Source: an uncultured Eubacterium sp.
GTDB lineage: Bacteria > Bacillota > Clostridia > Lachnospirales > Lachnospiraceae
Direction: 5' to 3'
Assembly: GCA_910579075.1 (NCBI GenBank)
Contig: CAJTSV010000003.1
Location: forward strand, 75,398 to 89,218
DNA length: 13,821 nucleotides
Under the pieces are notes generated by a model. The model made no database searches. It was not told the origin of the DNA and saw nothing but the letters and a program-made list of their open reading frames with translations. Position numbers and translations under genes: made by a program. Of this stretch, positions 1 to 6,057 are shown one piece after another; position 1 is the first letter of the stretch; each line of letters begins with the position of its first letter.

Positions 1-2
1 AA

Positions 3-542
3 GCCGAAGCAAGGGCACGCGCGGAAGCCGAAGCCCGTGCGCAGCAGAATCAGCAGTCCCAGTCATCCGGCAGCAGTTCCGGCGGTTCTTCTTCCAACAC
101 AGGCTCGGGTACAGGCAGTTCTTCCGGAAGCAGTTCTCCGCAGGTTCCGTCTGTCACCGTTACTGTTCCGCAGACGCCGGCTGTCAGCCCGTCTGGCGCA
201 ACCGGAAGCGACGTTATCAGCTATGCGACACAGTTTATCGGCAACCCTTACGTCTGGGGCGGCACAAGCCTGACAAACGGTGCTGACTGTTCCGGATTTA
301 CAATGAGTGTTTATGCGCATTTCGGCTACTCACTGCCGCACAGCTCTGCTGCACAGGCAGGCTGCGGCAGGGGCGTCAGCTACAGCGAGGCCCAGCCAGG
401 CGACCTTATCTGCTACAGCGGACACGTAGCACTGTACATGGGCGGCGGAAGGATTGTCGGTGCGCAGAGCTCCCGGACGGGCATTACCACACAGAATGCG
501 ACCTACCGTACCATTATTGCAGTCCGCAGAATTATTAATTAA
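3..542 (+). CDS. NlpC/P60 family cell-wall endopeptidase, C-terminal part (5' end outside window)
   Basis: The frame is open from the first bases to a TAA at 540-542, so only the C-terminal 179 residues are present. The fragment starts with a charged Ala/Glu/Arg repeat, probably the end of a coiled coil. A Gln/Ser/Gly-rich linker and a Pro/Val-rich stretch follow, then an NlpC/P60 domain. The domain shows NPYVWGG, the nucleophile in DCSGF (Cys codon 288-290) and the catalytic His in GHVAL (codon 423-425). Family knowledge: such enzymes cut the D-Glu/diamino-acid bond of peptidoglycan stem peptides outside the cell, and coiled coil plus linker plus NlpC/P60 is a common secreted layout in Firmicutes. 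The position 12 residues after the His, usually His in Spr-like enzymes, is Gly here, with Gln two residues later. The N-terminus and signal peptide cannot be seen. Confidence 0.9.
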   Translation, partial: AEARARAEAEARAQQNQQSQSSGSSSGGSSSNTGSGTGSSSGSSSPQVPSVTVTVPQTPAVSPSGATGSDVISYATQFIGNPYVWGGTSLTNGADCSGFTMSVYAHFGYSLPHSSAAQAGCGRGVSYSEAQPGDLICYSGHVALYMGGGRIVGAQSSRTGITTQNATYRTIIAVRRIIN

Positions 543-577
543 CGCGGGATTACTGTCTACATATCACTGAATTTAAA

Positions 578-640
578 AACCAGCCCTATTGCCATGCACG
601 CTCGAAGTTTCCGTCAGGCAATCGGGCTGGTTATTTATTT
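578..640. terminator. Bidirectional rho-independent terminator
   Basis: A 16-base stem (578-593 with 617-632, one mismatch) closes a 23-base loop. On the plus strand it is followed by a T-rich tail (ttatttatttt), and on the minus strand by ttttt (579-575 read leftward). It sits between the hydrolase ending at 542 and the leftward ORF ending at 699, so it can end transcription of both. Confidence 0.8.
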
Positions 641-698
641 TGGGCGGCCTGCCAGGGATATCTGCAGGGCTGCCGCAGCAGGAAAAACATGCCATTGA

Positions 699-890
699 TT
701 ATACTGACTGCATAACCCCGGCTTCCAGTTCTTTTAATTCGTCAAATGATAACGCCGGAACACATTCTGCAATTTCATCAAGCGGCATCTTCCCTTTCTT
801 TATAAGCCTTTCCGCTGTTTCTCTCGCCTCGTCGTGCCTTTCACTCTTAATAAACGCCTTCATTATCTGTTCCTCATCAAACAAACTCAT
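699..890 (-). CDS. Small acidic helical protein resembling the C-terminal tail of Rpn/PD-(D/E)XK transposase-like proteins
   Basis: A 63-residue frame starts at an ATG (890) with MSLFDEEQ. It continues through a charged helical stretch to RLIKKGKMPLDEI and SFDELKELEAGV. From memory, this pattern resembles the conserved C-terminal tails of clostridial Rpn-type (recombination-promoting nuclease/putative transposase) proteins and short stand-alone relatives. No nuclease core is visible. A longer frame reaches 950, but no good ribosome binding site precedes either start, and the residues before MSLF look like non-coding readthrough. It may be a small gene or the remnant of a larger one. It shares the terminator at 578-640 with the convergent hydrolase. 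Confidence 0.5.
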   Translation of the reverse strand: MSLFDEEQIMKAFIKSERHDEARETAERLIKKGKMPLDEIAECVPALSFDELKELEAGVMQSV

Positions 891-1019
891 CATAATCGTT
901 GCAGCTTCTATTCTTTTATATTTTATACCCCCTTCGCGGTAATCCCCCAAATACCCAGGCCGGCCCGCTGCCCGGCCTGCTGCCTGCGCAAATAAATATA
1001 GAAAATTCCCTCACATCCC

Positions 1020-1047
1020 TTGCGAAAAATGAAAACATGGTTATAAT
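1020..1047 (+). promoter_or_regulatory. Sigma-A-type promoter for map
   Basis: TTGCGA (1020-1025) and a perfect TATAAT (1042-1047) are separated by 16 bases. The expected start near 1054 leaves a leader of about 50 bases before the map start codon. Confidence 0.6.
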
Positions 1048-1102
1048 GATACATGGTATGATTGCGTAAACTTAATTTCAAAAATAGGATGGGGACAAAG
1101 AC

Positions 1103-1978
1103 ATGCATATAAAATTAGGCAGAAATGATAAATGCTGGTGCGGCAGCGGCAGAAAATACAAGCAGTGCCACCAGGCATTTGATGACAAAATCGCACGTAT
1201 TGCCAGCCAGGGACGCCCGGTTCCAGCCAGGGAGATGATTAAAACCGCAGACCAGATTGCCGGAATCCGCCAGAGCGCCAAAATCAACATAGCGGTATTA
1301 GACTATGTCGCAGAACATATCCATGCGGGCATGTGTACCGAAGAAATCGACCGCATGGTTTACGAACAGACCACCCAGATGGGCGGCATGCCTGCACCGC
1401 TCAATTATGAAGGCTATCCGAAAAGCGTCTGCACCTCGGTCAATGACCAGGTGTGCCACGGCATTCCGTCTGCGGATGTGATTCTCAAAGAAGGCGATAT
1501 TGTCAATGTAGACGCATCCACGATTTTAAACGGCTATTTCTCGGATTCTTCGCGCATGTTCTGCATCGGGGAAGTCAGTCCTGAGAAAAAAAGGCTTGTG
1601 GAAGTGGCGAAAGAATGTGTCTATGAGGGCCTGAAGGCTGTCCGGCCATGGGGCTGGCTGGGCGATATGGGACAGGCCGTCCACGACCATGCCTTTGCAA
1701 ACGGGTATACCGTTGTCCGTGAAATCGGCGGCCACGGCGTCGGCCTGGAATTTCACGAAGACCCATGGGTCAGCTATAACAGCAAGCGCGGGGAAGAAAT
1801 GCTGATGGTTCCTGGCATGATATTTACAATTGAGCCTATGGTAAATATGGGCCGGGTGGAAATCTATGTAGACGAAGCCAATGACTGGACGGTATACACG
1901 GAAGACGGCAAGCCATCCGCGCAGTGGGAAATCATGGTACTGGTCACGGATGACGGTGCTGAAATACTTTCCTACTAA
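1103..1978 (+). CDS. map: Methionine aminopeptidase, type I, with N-terminal SEC-C zinc motif
   Basis: The enzyme removes the initiator methionine from nascent proteins in the cytoplasm. Residues 11-23 (CWCGSGRKYKQCH) are a SEC-C motif whose Cys/Cys/Cys/His set binds zinc. It probably docks the enzyme near the ribosome, as proposed for other N-terminally extended MAPs. The peptidase fold follows from about residue 45. The five dimetal ligands are visible: D137 (VDAST), D148 (FSDSSR), H211 (GGHGVG), E244 (TIEPM) and E276 (QWEIM). H119 (CHGIP) is the usual substrate-contacting His. Length 291 fits the SEC-C subclass. The start is an ATG preceded by GGATGGGG at 8 bases. A second, housekeeping map usually sits in the ribosomal protein cluster in Clostridia, so this may be the accessory copy. 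Confidence 0.95.
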   Translation: MHIKLGRNDKCWCGSGRKYKQCHQAFDDKIARIASQGRPVPAREMIKTADQIAGIRQSAKINIAVLDYVAEHIHAGMCTEEIDRMVYEQTTQMGGMPAPLNYEGYPKSVCTSVNDQVCHGIPSADVILKEGDIVNVDASTILNGYFSDSSRMFCIGEVSPEKKRLVEVAKECVYEGLKAVRPWGWLGDMGQAVHDHAFANGYTVVREIGGHGVGLEFHEDPWVSYNSKRGEEMLMVPGMIFTIEPMVNMGRVEIYVDEANDWTVYTEDGKPSAQWEIMVLVTDDGAEILSY

Positions 1979-2084
1979 AACATCATCCCAGGCATCGTTT
2001 TGCACCTGTTGTGTCTCTGTATCAAAGCTGCCTGTCCATGCATGATGAGTTCTGCCTGTTCACAGGAGAAAGGAGCCAGCCATT

Positions 2085-3161
2085 ATGACAAATACACCGG
2101 AAATACAGATTTTTGCCATGACACATAAAGCATTTACACCGCCGCCTGATAACATGTATGTCCCGCTCCAGGTCGGGCGTGCCCTGCATGAACCGCTTGG
2201 CTTTCTGGGGGATGACAGCGGCGAACATATTTCAGATCTGAATGCCTGGTTCAGTGAACTGACCGGCGTGTACTGGCTCTGGAAAAATTACCGGGATGCG
2301 GATATTATCGGCATCTGCCATTACCGCAGGTATTTTATCGCAGAGGACGGCCATCTTTATAACCGGGCGGATATCCGCCAGCTGCTGTCGCAGTACGATA
2401 TGATTGTCACAAAAAAGCTGGAGCTGCGCATGCCTTATTACGACGGCTTTGCTTCTACCCACGATGAAAAAGACCTGGTGGAAACCGAGCGGGTTGTTTC
2501 GGAAAAATATCCGGAATATGCCGCCCTGTTCCATGACATGGTACACAAAAAAGAAACATATTTTGCAAATATGATGATATGCTCAAAGCAGCTCTATGAT
2601 GAATACTGCACCTGGCTGTTTGATATTTTATTCGAAGTGCAGCAAAGAATTGATACGACGGGATATGACAATTACCGGAAGCGGGTTTATGGATTTTTGT
2701 CCGAATTCCTGCTCACGGTCTGGATTGCCAGAAACCAGCTGCATGTTTACGAAAGCTGCGTTGGAATGTGCGCCGAAAAGCGGGAGACCGAGGAAATCAA
2801 GAACCAGATGTCTGCCTTTTTTGCCCGCAGGGATATTGCCGGCGCAAAGCAGTATTTCCTGCAGGAGCTGGAAAAACGCCCGGACGTGCTGATGGAAGCA
2901 TCGGATATCCGCGGGGAATTAAAGCTGTGCATGCAGATTATTTCAACCTGCGAATACGAGCAGAAACGCGGGGAAACGATACTGCTCGACCGCGGCCTGG
3001 GTTTTGAACCGCTTTTAGAAGAACTGAAAGCCCTGAACCGCTTTGCCATGCGTCTGGATGACGGCTGCACGAAGGAACAGGCCGCTGCATATGCCACTGC
3101 ACATCCGGTTTCTGTGACTGCGGTGGAAATTGCATGCCTGATTGCCGGAAAAAATTTTTAA
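2085..3161 (+). CDS. DUF4422 domain protein (glycosyltransferase-like, polysaccharide-associated)
   Basis: Residues about 7-225 match the DUF4422 pattern as I know it: IFAMTHKAF near the N-terminus, YVPLQVGRALHE (25-36), LGDDSG (41-46), the SELTGVYWLWKN block (57-68), GICHYRRYF (76-84), then FANMMICSK and the SEFLLTVWI helix near 201-212. The family is found in capsule and exopolysaccharide loci and is thought to be a cytoplasmic glycosyltransferase; its activity here is inferred. The last 120 or so residues (about 235-358) are a helical extension that I do not recognise. The start is an ATG with AGGAG at 2071-2075. No other polysaccharide genes lie nearby, so the gene is an orphan. No signal peptide or membrane segment is visible. 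Confidence 0.85.
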   Translation: MTNTPEIQIFAMTHKAFTPPPDNMYVPLQVGRALHEPLGFLGDDSGEHISDLNAWFSELTGVYWLWKNYRDADIIGICHYRRYFIAEDGHLYNRADIRQLLSQYDMIVTKKLELRMPYYDGFASTHDEKDLVETERVVSEKYPEYAALFHDMVHKKETYFANMMICSKQLYDEYCTWLFDILFEVQQRIDTTGYDNYRKRVYGFLSEFLLTVWIARNQLHVYESCVGMCAEKRETEEIKNQMSAFFARRDIAGAKQYFLQELEKRPDVLMEASDIRGELKLCMQIISTCEYEQKRGETILLDRGLGFEPLLEELKALNRFAMRLDDGCTKEQAAAYATAHPVSVTAVEIACLIAGKNF

Positions 3162-3251
3162 AAAAATTTATATGACCGCAACCACCCCTTCTCTTTCTGC
3201 GTTTTTATTTATAAGAACACAACAATCAGAAATCAGACAGGGGGAATTTCT

Positions 3252-4304
3252 ATGAAAAAACATATTACAGCAATGATGCTGGCAGGCCTGCTGGGACTCA
3301 GCCTTGCGGCTGGCGGATGCGGTGCCAGTGCCGGCGAAACAGCGGTTTCTCAGGAGACCAGCTCCGCCGCTTCCGATTCCTTTGCCTCGAATGCTGCGGA
3401 TGAAAAACTGGCGGTCAGAAAGTCCGCTGACTCTGCCCCAGCAGAAGGGGCTGCCGATGATGCCGACATGGACAGCGGCAGTACCGACAGCAGCGGCATG
3501 AGTACAGGCACGGTCAAAAGCCAGAACCAGAAAATCATCTATACATATAATTACACGACCGAAACAAAGGAATTTGACTCTTTTTATGAAAAGGTAACCG
3601 CAAAGACAGAAACGCTGGGCGGCTATGTTGAAAATTCTGAAACAAACGGCAGCGTGTCTGACGGTGTAAACCGCTATGCACATATGACGCTTCGCATTCC
3701 GGCTGACAAAATGGAGCAGCTGACATCTATGCTGGATGAAGAATCCAACGTAACATACCGCAGCCGCAGCTCTGAAAACGTAACCCTGCAGTATGCAGAT
3801 ATGGAAATCCATGTCAAGGCTCTCCGCACCGAACAGGAAACCCTGCTCAGGCTGCTGGAAAAGGCGGAAAAGCTGAAAGACATTATTGCCCTGCAAAGCC
3901 AGCTGACACAGGTACGGTACGAGATTGAATCGTATGAATCCCAGCTGCGGATGTATGATAACCTGATTGACTACAGCACCGTTTACCTGGATGTTTACGA
4001 AGTAGAGCGCACAACCAGCGTGACGCCTGTGCGGGCATCCTTCTTTCAAGAGGTTTCAGACCGGTTTTCAGATAATTTATATGCCGTCGGCCAGTGGCTG
4101 CGTTCTGCGGCAGTCTGGATAATCAGCTCGCTTCCGGTACTGGTTCCGCTTGGGATTGCGGCAGCTGTGCTTTTGCGGATTTTCTGGAAACGCTTCCGGG
4201 GAAGGGGGCTGCGCAGGGCCGCATTGGCAGCAGAGCCCCAGGCGCAGGATAAAGAGAATATTAAAGATAAGGATAAGGACGCGGACGAGACAGAATCATT
4301 CTGA
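3252..4304 (+). CDS. DUF4349 domain lipoprotein with C-terminal membrane anchor
   Basis: The 350-residue product begins with a lipoprotein-type signal: MKKH, a hydrophobic stretch and Cys23 in AAGGC, a relaxed lipobox. A low-complexity Ala/Ser/Asp region (24-90) follows. The DUF4349 domain runs from about 91 (KIIYTYNY) to 255, with the conserved LGGYVENSE and the LRIPADKM strand. A coiled coil at 190-235 (QETLLRLLEKAEKL and onward) lies inside it. One membrane helix follows at about 287-311, then a basic RGRGLRR and an acidic Lys/Asp tail. This is the usual DUF4349 layout for a cell-surface protein; its biochemical role is unknown. Ribosome binding site AGGGGG lies 7 bases before the ATG. No clear promoter was seen in the 90-base gap upstream. 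Confidence 0.88.
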   Translation: MKKHITAMMLAGLLGLSLAAGGCGASAGETAVSQETSSAASDSFASNAADEKLAVRKSADSAPAEGAADDADMDSGSTDSSGMSTGTVKSQNQKIIYTYNYTTETKEFDSFYEKVTAKTETLGGYVENSETNGSVSDGVNRYAHMTLRIPADKMEQLTSMLDEESNVTYRSRSSENVTLQYADMEIHVKALRTEQETLLRLLEKAEKLKDIIALQSQLTQVRYEIESYESQLRMYDNLIDYSTVYLDVYEVERTTSVTPVRASFFQEVSDRFSDNLYAVGQWLRSAAVWIISSLPVLVPLGIAAAVLLRIFWKRFRGRGLRRAALAAEPQAQDKENIKDKDKDADETESF

Positions 4305-4375
4305 CGGGCTATGCTGATATATCTGCTGCATGTCTCCGCATTTCCCCATTTACTCACATGTTTCTAAATATTCAG

Positions 4376-4417
4376 ACAGCAGGGCCGAAGATGGATTTAA
4401 CCGCAACGCCCTGCTGT
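4376..4417. terminator. Hairpin between convergent genes, weak terminator candidate
   Basis: A perfect 10-base stem (4376-4385 with 4408-4417) closes a 22-base loop between the DUF4349 gene and the leftward DUF4303 fragment. Neither side has a clear T-run, so rho-independent action is uncertain. Confidence 0.35.
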
Positions 4418-4462
4418 ATTCTGGGCTATCTTCGTCAGGCGGTGCCTGTTCTGCATGAATCA

Positions 4463-4771
4463 CTACACGTTCCCGTTCCTTTGCAGTTTCAATTCGTCAG
4501 ATCCATAACCAGCATAGGGAGAATCTGCGCTGTCCCATTTCCACCAGCTTTTATCTTCCTCCGGTATCTGCTGTTCCATCATCGATTTTTCCAAAGCTTC
4601 GTAAGACCATGCTGAAATATATGGATGCAGGCCCCCATCGAATATAAACGCATAGAAATAAAAATGTTCTCTGGCTGTTTCTTTTAAAGACAGAAATGCT
4701 GCCCTGGCAGCTTTTACAAGGGCTTCAATAAGTTCTTCGTTCCAAATAACAGCCAGCGAACAGGCATCCAT
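4463..4771 (-). pseudogene. DUF4303 protein fragment
   Basis: The 102-residue frame matches the DUF4303 pattern: a helix (ELIEALVKAARAAFLSL), then EHFYFYAFIFDGG, a YISAWSYEALEK block, and WKWDSADSPYAGYG near the end. Family members I know of are about 170-200 residues, so the C-terminal half is missing. After GYG the frame runs into LKLQRNGNV and a stop with no family resemblance. No convincing ribosome binding site precedes the ATG at 4771, and the frame overlaps the out-of-frame tail of the DUF3368 remnant (ends at 4725). DUF4303 has no firmly assigned function; some members occur near polymorphic-toxin immunity genes. I read it as a leftover fused by deletion to the neighbouring decayed toxin gene. 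Confidence 0.6.
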
Positions 4772-5148
4772 CTCTATAATTCGTTATCAGGCTGTAAATA
4801 AGATACCTTTCTTTACTTGAACTGAATGAGAATGCTCCAGCTATTTTTTCTATCTCTGACTGCTGCATCAATTTCATATCATAAGCCTGCATTAAAATAC
4901 CTGCTGTTCCTATATATCTTGTATTCAGCTGTTTTGCAACCTTTCGTCCTTTTCGTTCATCAATCAATAACAAATCTGCTTTCTGTTCGTCATACATAAT
5001 AAGCGCTTCGCTCTCTCCCAAATCAAGACCTGTAACACGTCAGAGAATACTCACCGATTTCATATTTTCTACCGGCATCACCCAAAGAAATTCTGCATTT
5101 TGAATCATTTGTGCTTCGTTTTGGTGTTGTATCTGAAATTACAATCAT
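4725..5148 (-). pseudogene. Degraded DUF3368 PIN-like toxin gene
   Basis: The gene starts at ATG 5148 with MIVISDTTP, the standard start of DUF3368 PIN-fold proteins (first catalytic Asp in SDTTP). About 50-60 residues are then missing. From 5105, in another frame, IQNAEFLWV to VSIL resumes the family sequence, followed by TGA at 5042-5040. After it RVTGLDLGESEAL, then LLLIDERKGRKVAKQL and IGTAGILMQAYDMKL, continue in that frame to 4725. The TGA stands where the family normally has Arg (ILRRVTG), and CGA to TGA is a single transition. There are therefore two lesions: an internal deletion with a frameshift, and a nonsense mutation. The C-terminal end also leaves the family. The acidic residues of the PIN site survive in pieces, but no functional nuclease can be made. 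Its start overlaps the UPF0175 stop (ATGA), so the pair was once translationally coupled. Confidence 0.8.
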
Positions 5149-5420
5149 GATATCACTTCCTTTAGCGATGCAGCCGTCGACAATTCTTCGTCTATTTCCT
5201 CATCTGTCATTTCAATATAGGGGATTCCCAGCCTTCCATATAAGACAATCAAGTCTATTTTATATATTCCAAGGATTTCCGCAGCTCTGCCATGTGAGAT
5301 AATCCCATCATGAACATATGGATACAGCATCATTGCATTTCTTTTTAACTGTTCTTCCTTGTTTGCCGGCAATACAAAAGACACCATTTCTTCTGGCATT
5401 TCTATATTAACAACTGACAT
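5145..5420 (-). CDS. UPF0175 family protein (antitoxin-like partner of DUF3368)
   Basis: The 91-residue product shows the UPF0175 layout: an N-terminal strand (VNIEMPEEMV), a helical region with LKRNAMMLYPYVHDG, and a helix-turn-helix-like HGRAAEILGIYKIDLIVLYGRLGIPYIEM. It ends with an acidic EEIDEEL tail. Family knowledge: UPF0175 proteins are encoded just before DUF3368 PIN proteins in many bacteria and archaea and are viewed as antitoxins or DNA-binding partners. The ATG at 5420 is chosen over the in-frame GTG at 5429 because AAAGGAG ends 8 bases before it. The stop overlaps the next start by ATGA. The gene looks intact while its partner is broken. A promoter lies at 5506-5514. Confidence 0.85.
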   Translation of the reverse strand: MSVVNIEMPEEMVSFVLPANKEEQLKRNAMMLYPYVHDGIISHGRAAEILGIYKIDLIVLYGRLGIPYIEMTDEEIDEELSTAASLKEVIS

Positions 5421-5505
5421 AAAGTGCACTCCTTTCCATATTCCGCCCGTTCATAAACAGCTGCTCCCTCTTTTGCTGGGTTCTTTCAATGTATCGCGTA
5501 ACAAA

Positions 5506-5514
5506 AGTATAGCA
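5506..5514 (-). promoter_or_regulatory. Extended -10 promoter for the UPF0175 gene
   Basis: Read leftward, TGC TATACT is an exact extended -10 element, about 85 bases before the UPF0175 start. No good -35 hexamer is seen at the usual distance, which is common for TGn promoters. Confidence 0.5.
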
Positions 5515-5569
5515 TATGTCAGCAAAACTGCCTATTCCTGCCTTTCAGACAAATCATCCTTCTTTTTTC

Positions 5570-5598
5570 TTGACAATCTCGAATATCGAGAATATAAT
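5570..5598 (+). promoter_or_regulatory. Consensus sigma-A promoter of the padR operon
   Basis: A perfect TTGACA (5570-5575) and a perfect TATAAT (5593-5598) are separated by exactly 17 bases. The spacer is occupied by the left operator half. The expected start is near 5605, giving a leader of roughly 130 bases. A promoter this strong usually needs tight repression, which fits autoregulation by the PadR protein encoded next. Confidence 0.9.
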
Positions 5599-5626
5599 AA
5601 CATTAAATACTCGATATTCGAGATTG
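5574..5626. promoter_or_regulatory. Paired PadR-type operators (17-base inverted repeat)
   Basis: The segments 5574-5590 and 5610-5626 form a perfect 17-base inverted repeat. Each half contains its own dyad, CTCGA-N3-TCGAG, centred at 5584 and 5616. The centres are 32 bases apart, about three helical turns, so both sites face the same side of the DNA. The left site fills the -35/-10 spacer and the right site lies just after the expected transcription start. This is a textbook position for repression by a dimeric wHTH regulator. Assignment to PadR is inferred from proximity. Confidence 0.85.
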
Positions 5627-5651
5627 CTGAAAACACCGGTTCCCGGAATCT

Positions 5652-5707
5652 GGAAGCTGCACAATAATCAGGTTTTAAAGCTCAGGACTGCCTGGAACGC
5701 AGCTTCC
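5652..5707 (+). repeat. Leader hairpin upstream of padR
   Basis: GGAAGCTGC (5652-5660) pairs perfectly with GCAGCTTCC (5699-5707) in the padR leader, with a 38-base loop that can form a smaller CAGG/CCTG stem. It ends 15 bases before the ribosome binding site. A role is not evident. Confidence 0.4.
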
Positions 5708-5733
5708 CGGGAATCAGAATCAGGAGGTAAACC

Positions 5734-6057
5734 ATGCCCAGGCCAAAATTCCAGACATTGACGGAGCAGATGTTTTATACACTGCTCTGCTTAAAAGATG
5801 AATGCTGCGGGATTGCTATTCTGGATAAAATCCCGTCTATGACAGGCCAGCGCGTCAGCATTGGTTCCGGTACGCTTTACACGCTGCTGGAACAGTTTCT
5901 GGACGCTGGCATGATACGCGAAACGAAGGCGGAAGGGCGGCGGCGCAGCTATATCCTGACAGAAAAGGGCAGGGAAATGCTGGACCTGGAATATGCGCGC
6001 ATCTGTGCGCGGGCCGCTGATTACCGCGCTGTTTTTGGAGAGGGGGAATCCATATGA
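5734..6057 (+). CDS. PadR family transcriptional regulator
   Basis: The 107-residue protein is a stand-alone PadR winged helix. It has an N-terminal helix (LTEQMFYTLLCL), a helix-turn-helix around IAILDKIPSMTG, and the PadR signature SIGSGTLYTLLEQFLDAGMI (about 42-61). The wing follows (RRRSYILTEKGREML) with a short C-terminal dimerisation helix. PadR proteins repress their own operon and a membrane or transport partner, and release DNA in response to small molecules or envelope stress; the signal here is unknown. The ATG follows AGGAGG (5722-5727). The stop overlaps the DUF2812 start by ATGA, so the two are translationally coupled. The paired operators at 5574-5626 are the probable target. 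Confidence 0.93.
   Translation: MPRPKFQTLTEQMFYTLLCLKDECCGIAILDKIPSMTGQRVSIGSGTLYTLLEQFLDAGMIRETKAEGRRRSYILTEKGREMLDLEYARICARAADYRAVFGEGESI

Noticed and set aside
956..979. Perfect 8-base GC stem with 8-base loop as a terminator before map
   Set aside because: No T-run follows on either strand and no plus-strand gene precedes it; left as an unexplained hairpin.
1526..2005. 159-residue minus-strand frame across map
   Set aside because: Antisense to the map gene with all its catalytic residues; no motif of its own.
3168..4049. Long 293-residue open frame on the minus strand
   Set aside because: It lies wholly antisense to the well-supported DUF4349 gene, has no recognisable domain, and no credible ribosome binding site; it is a codon-bias shadow.
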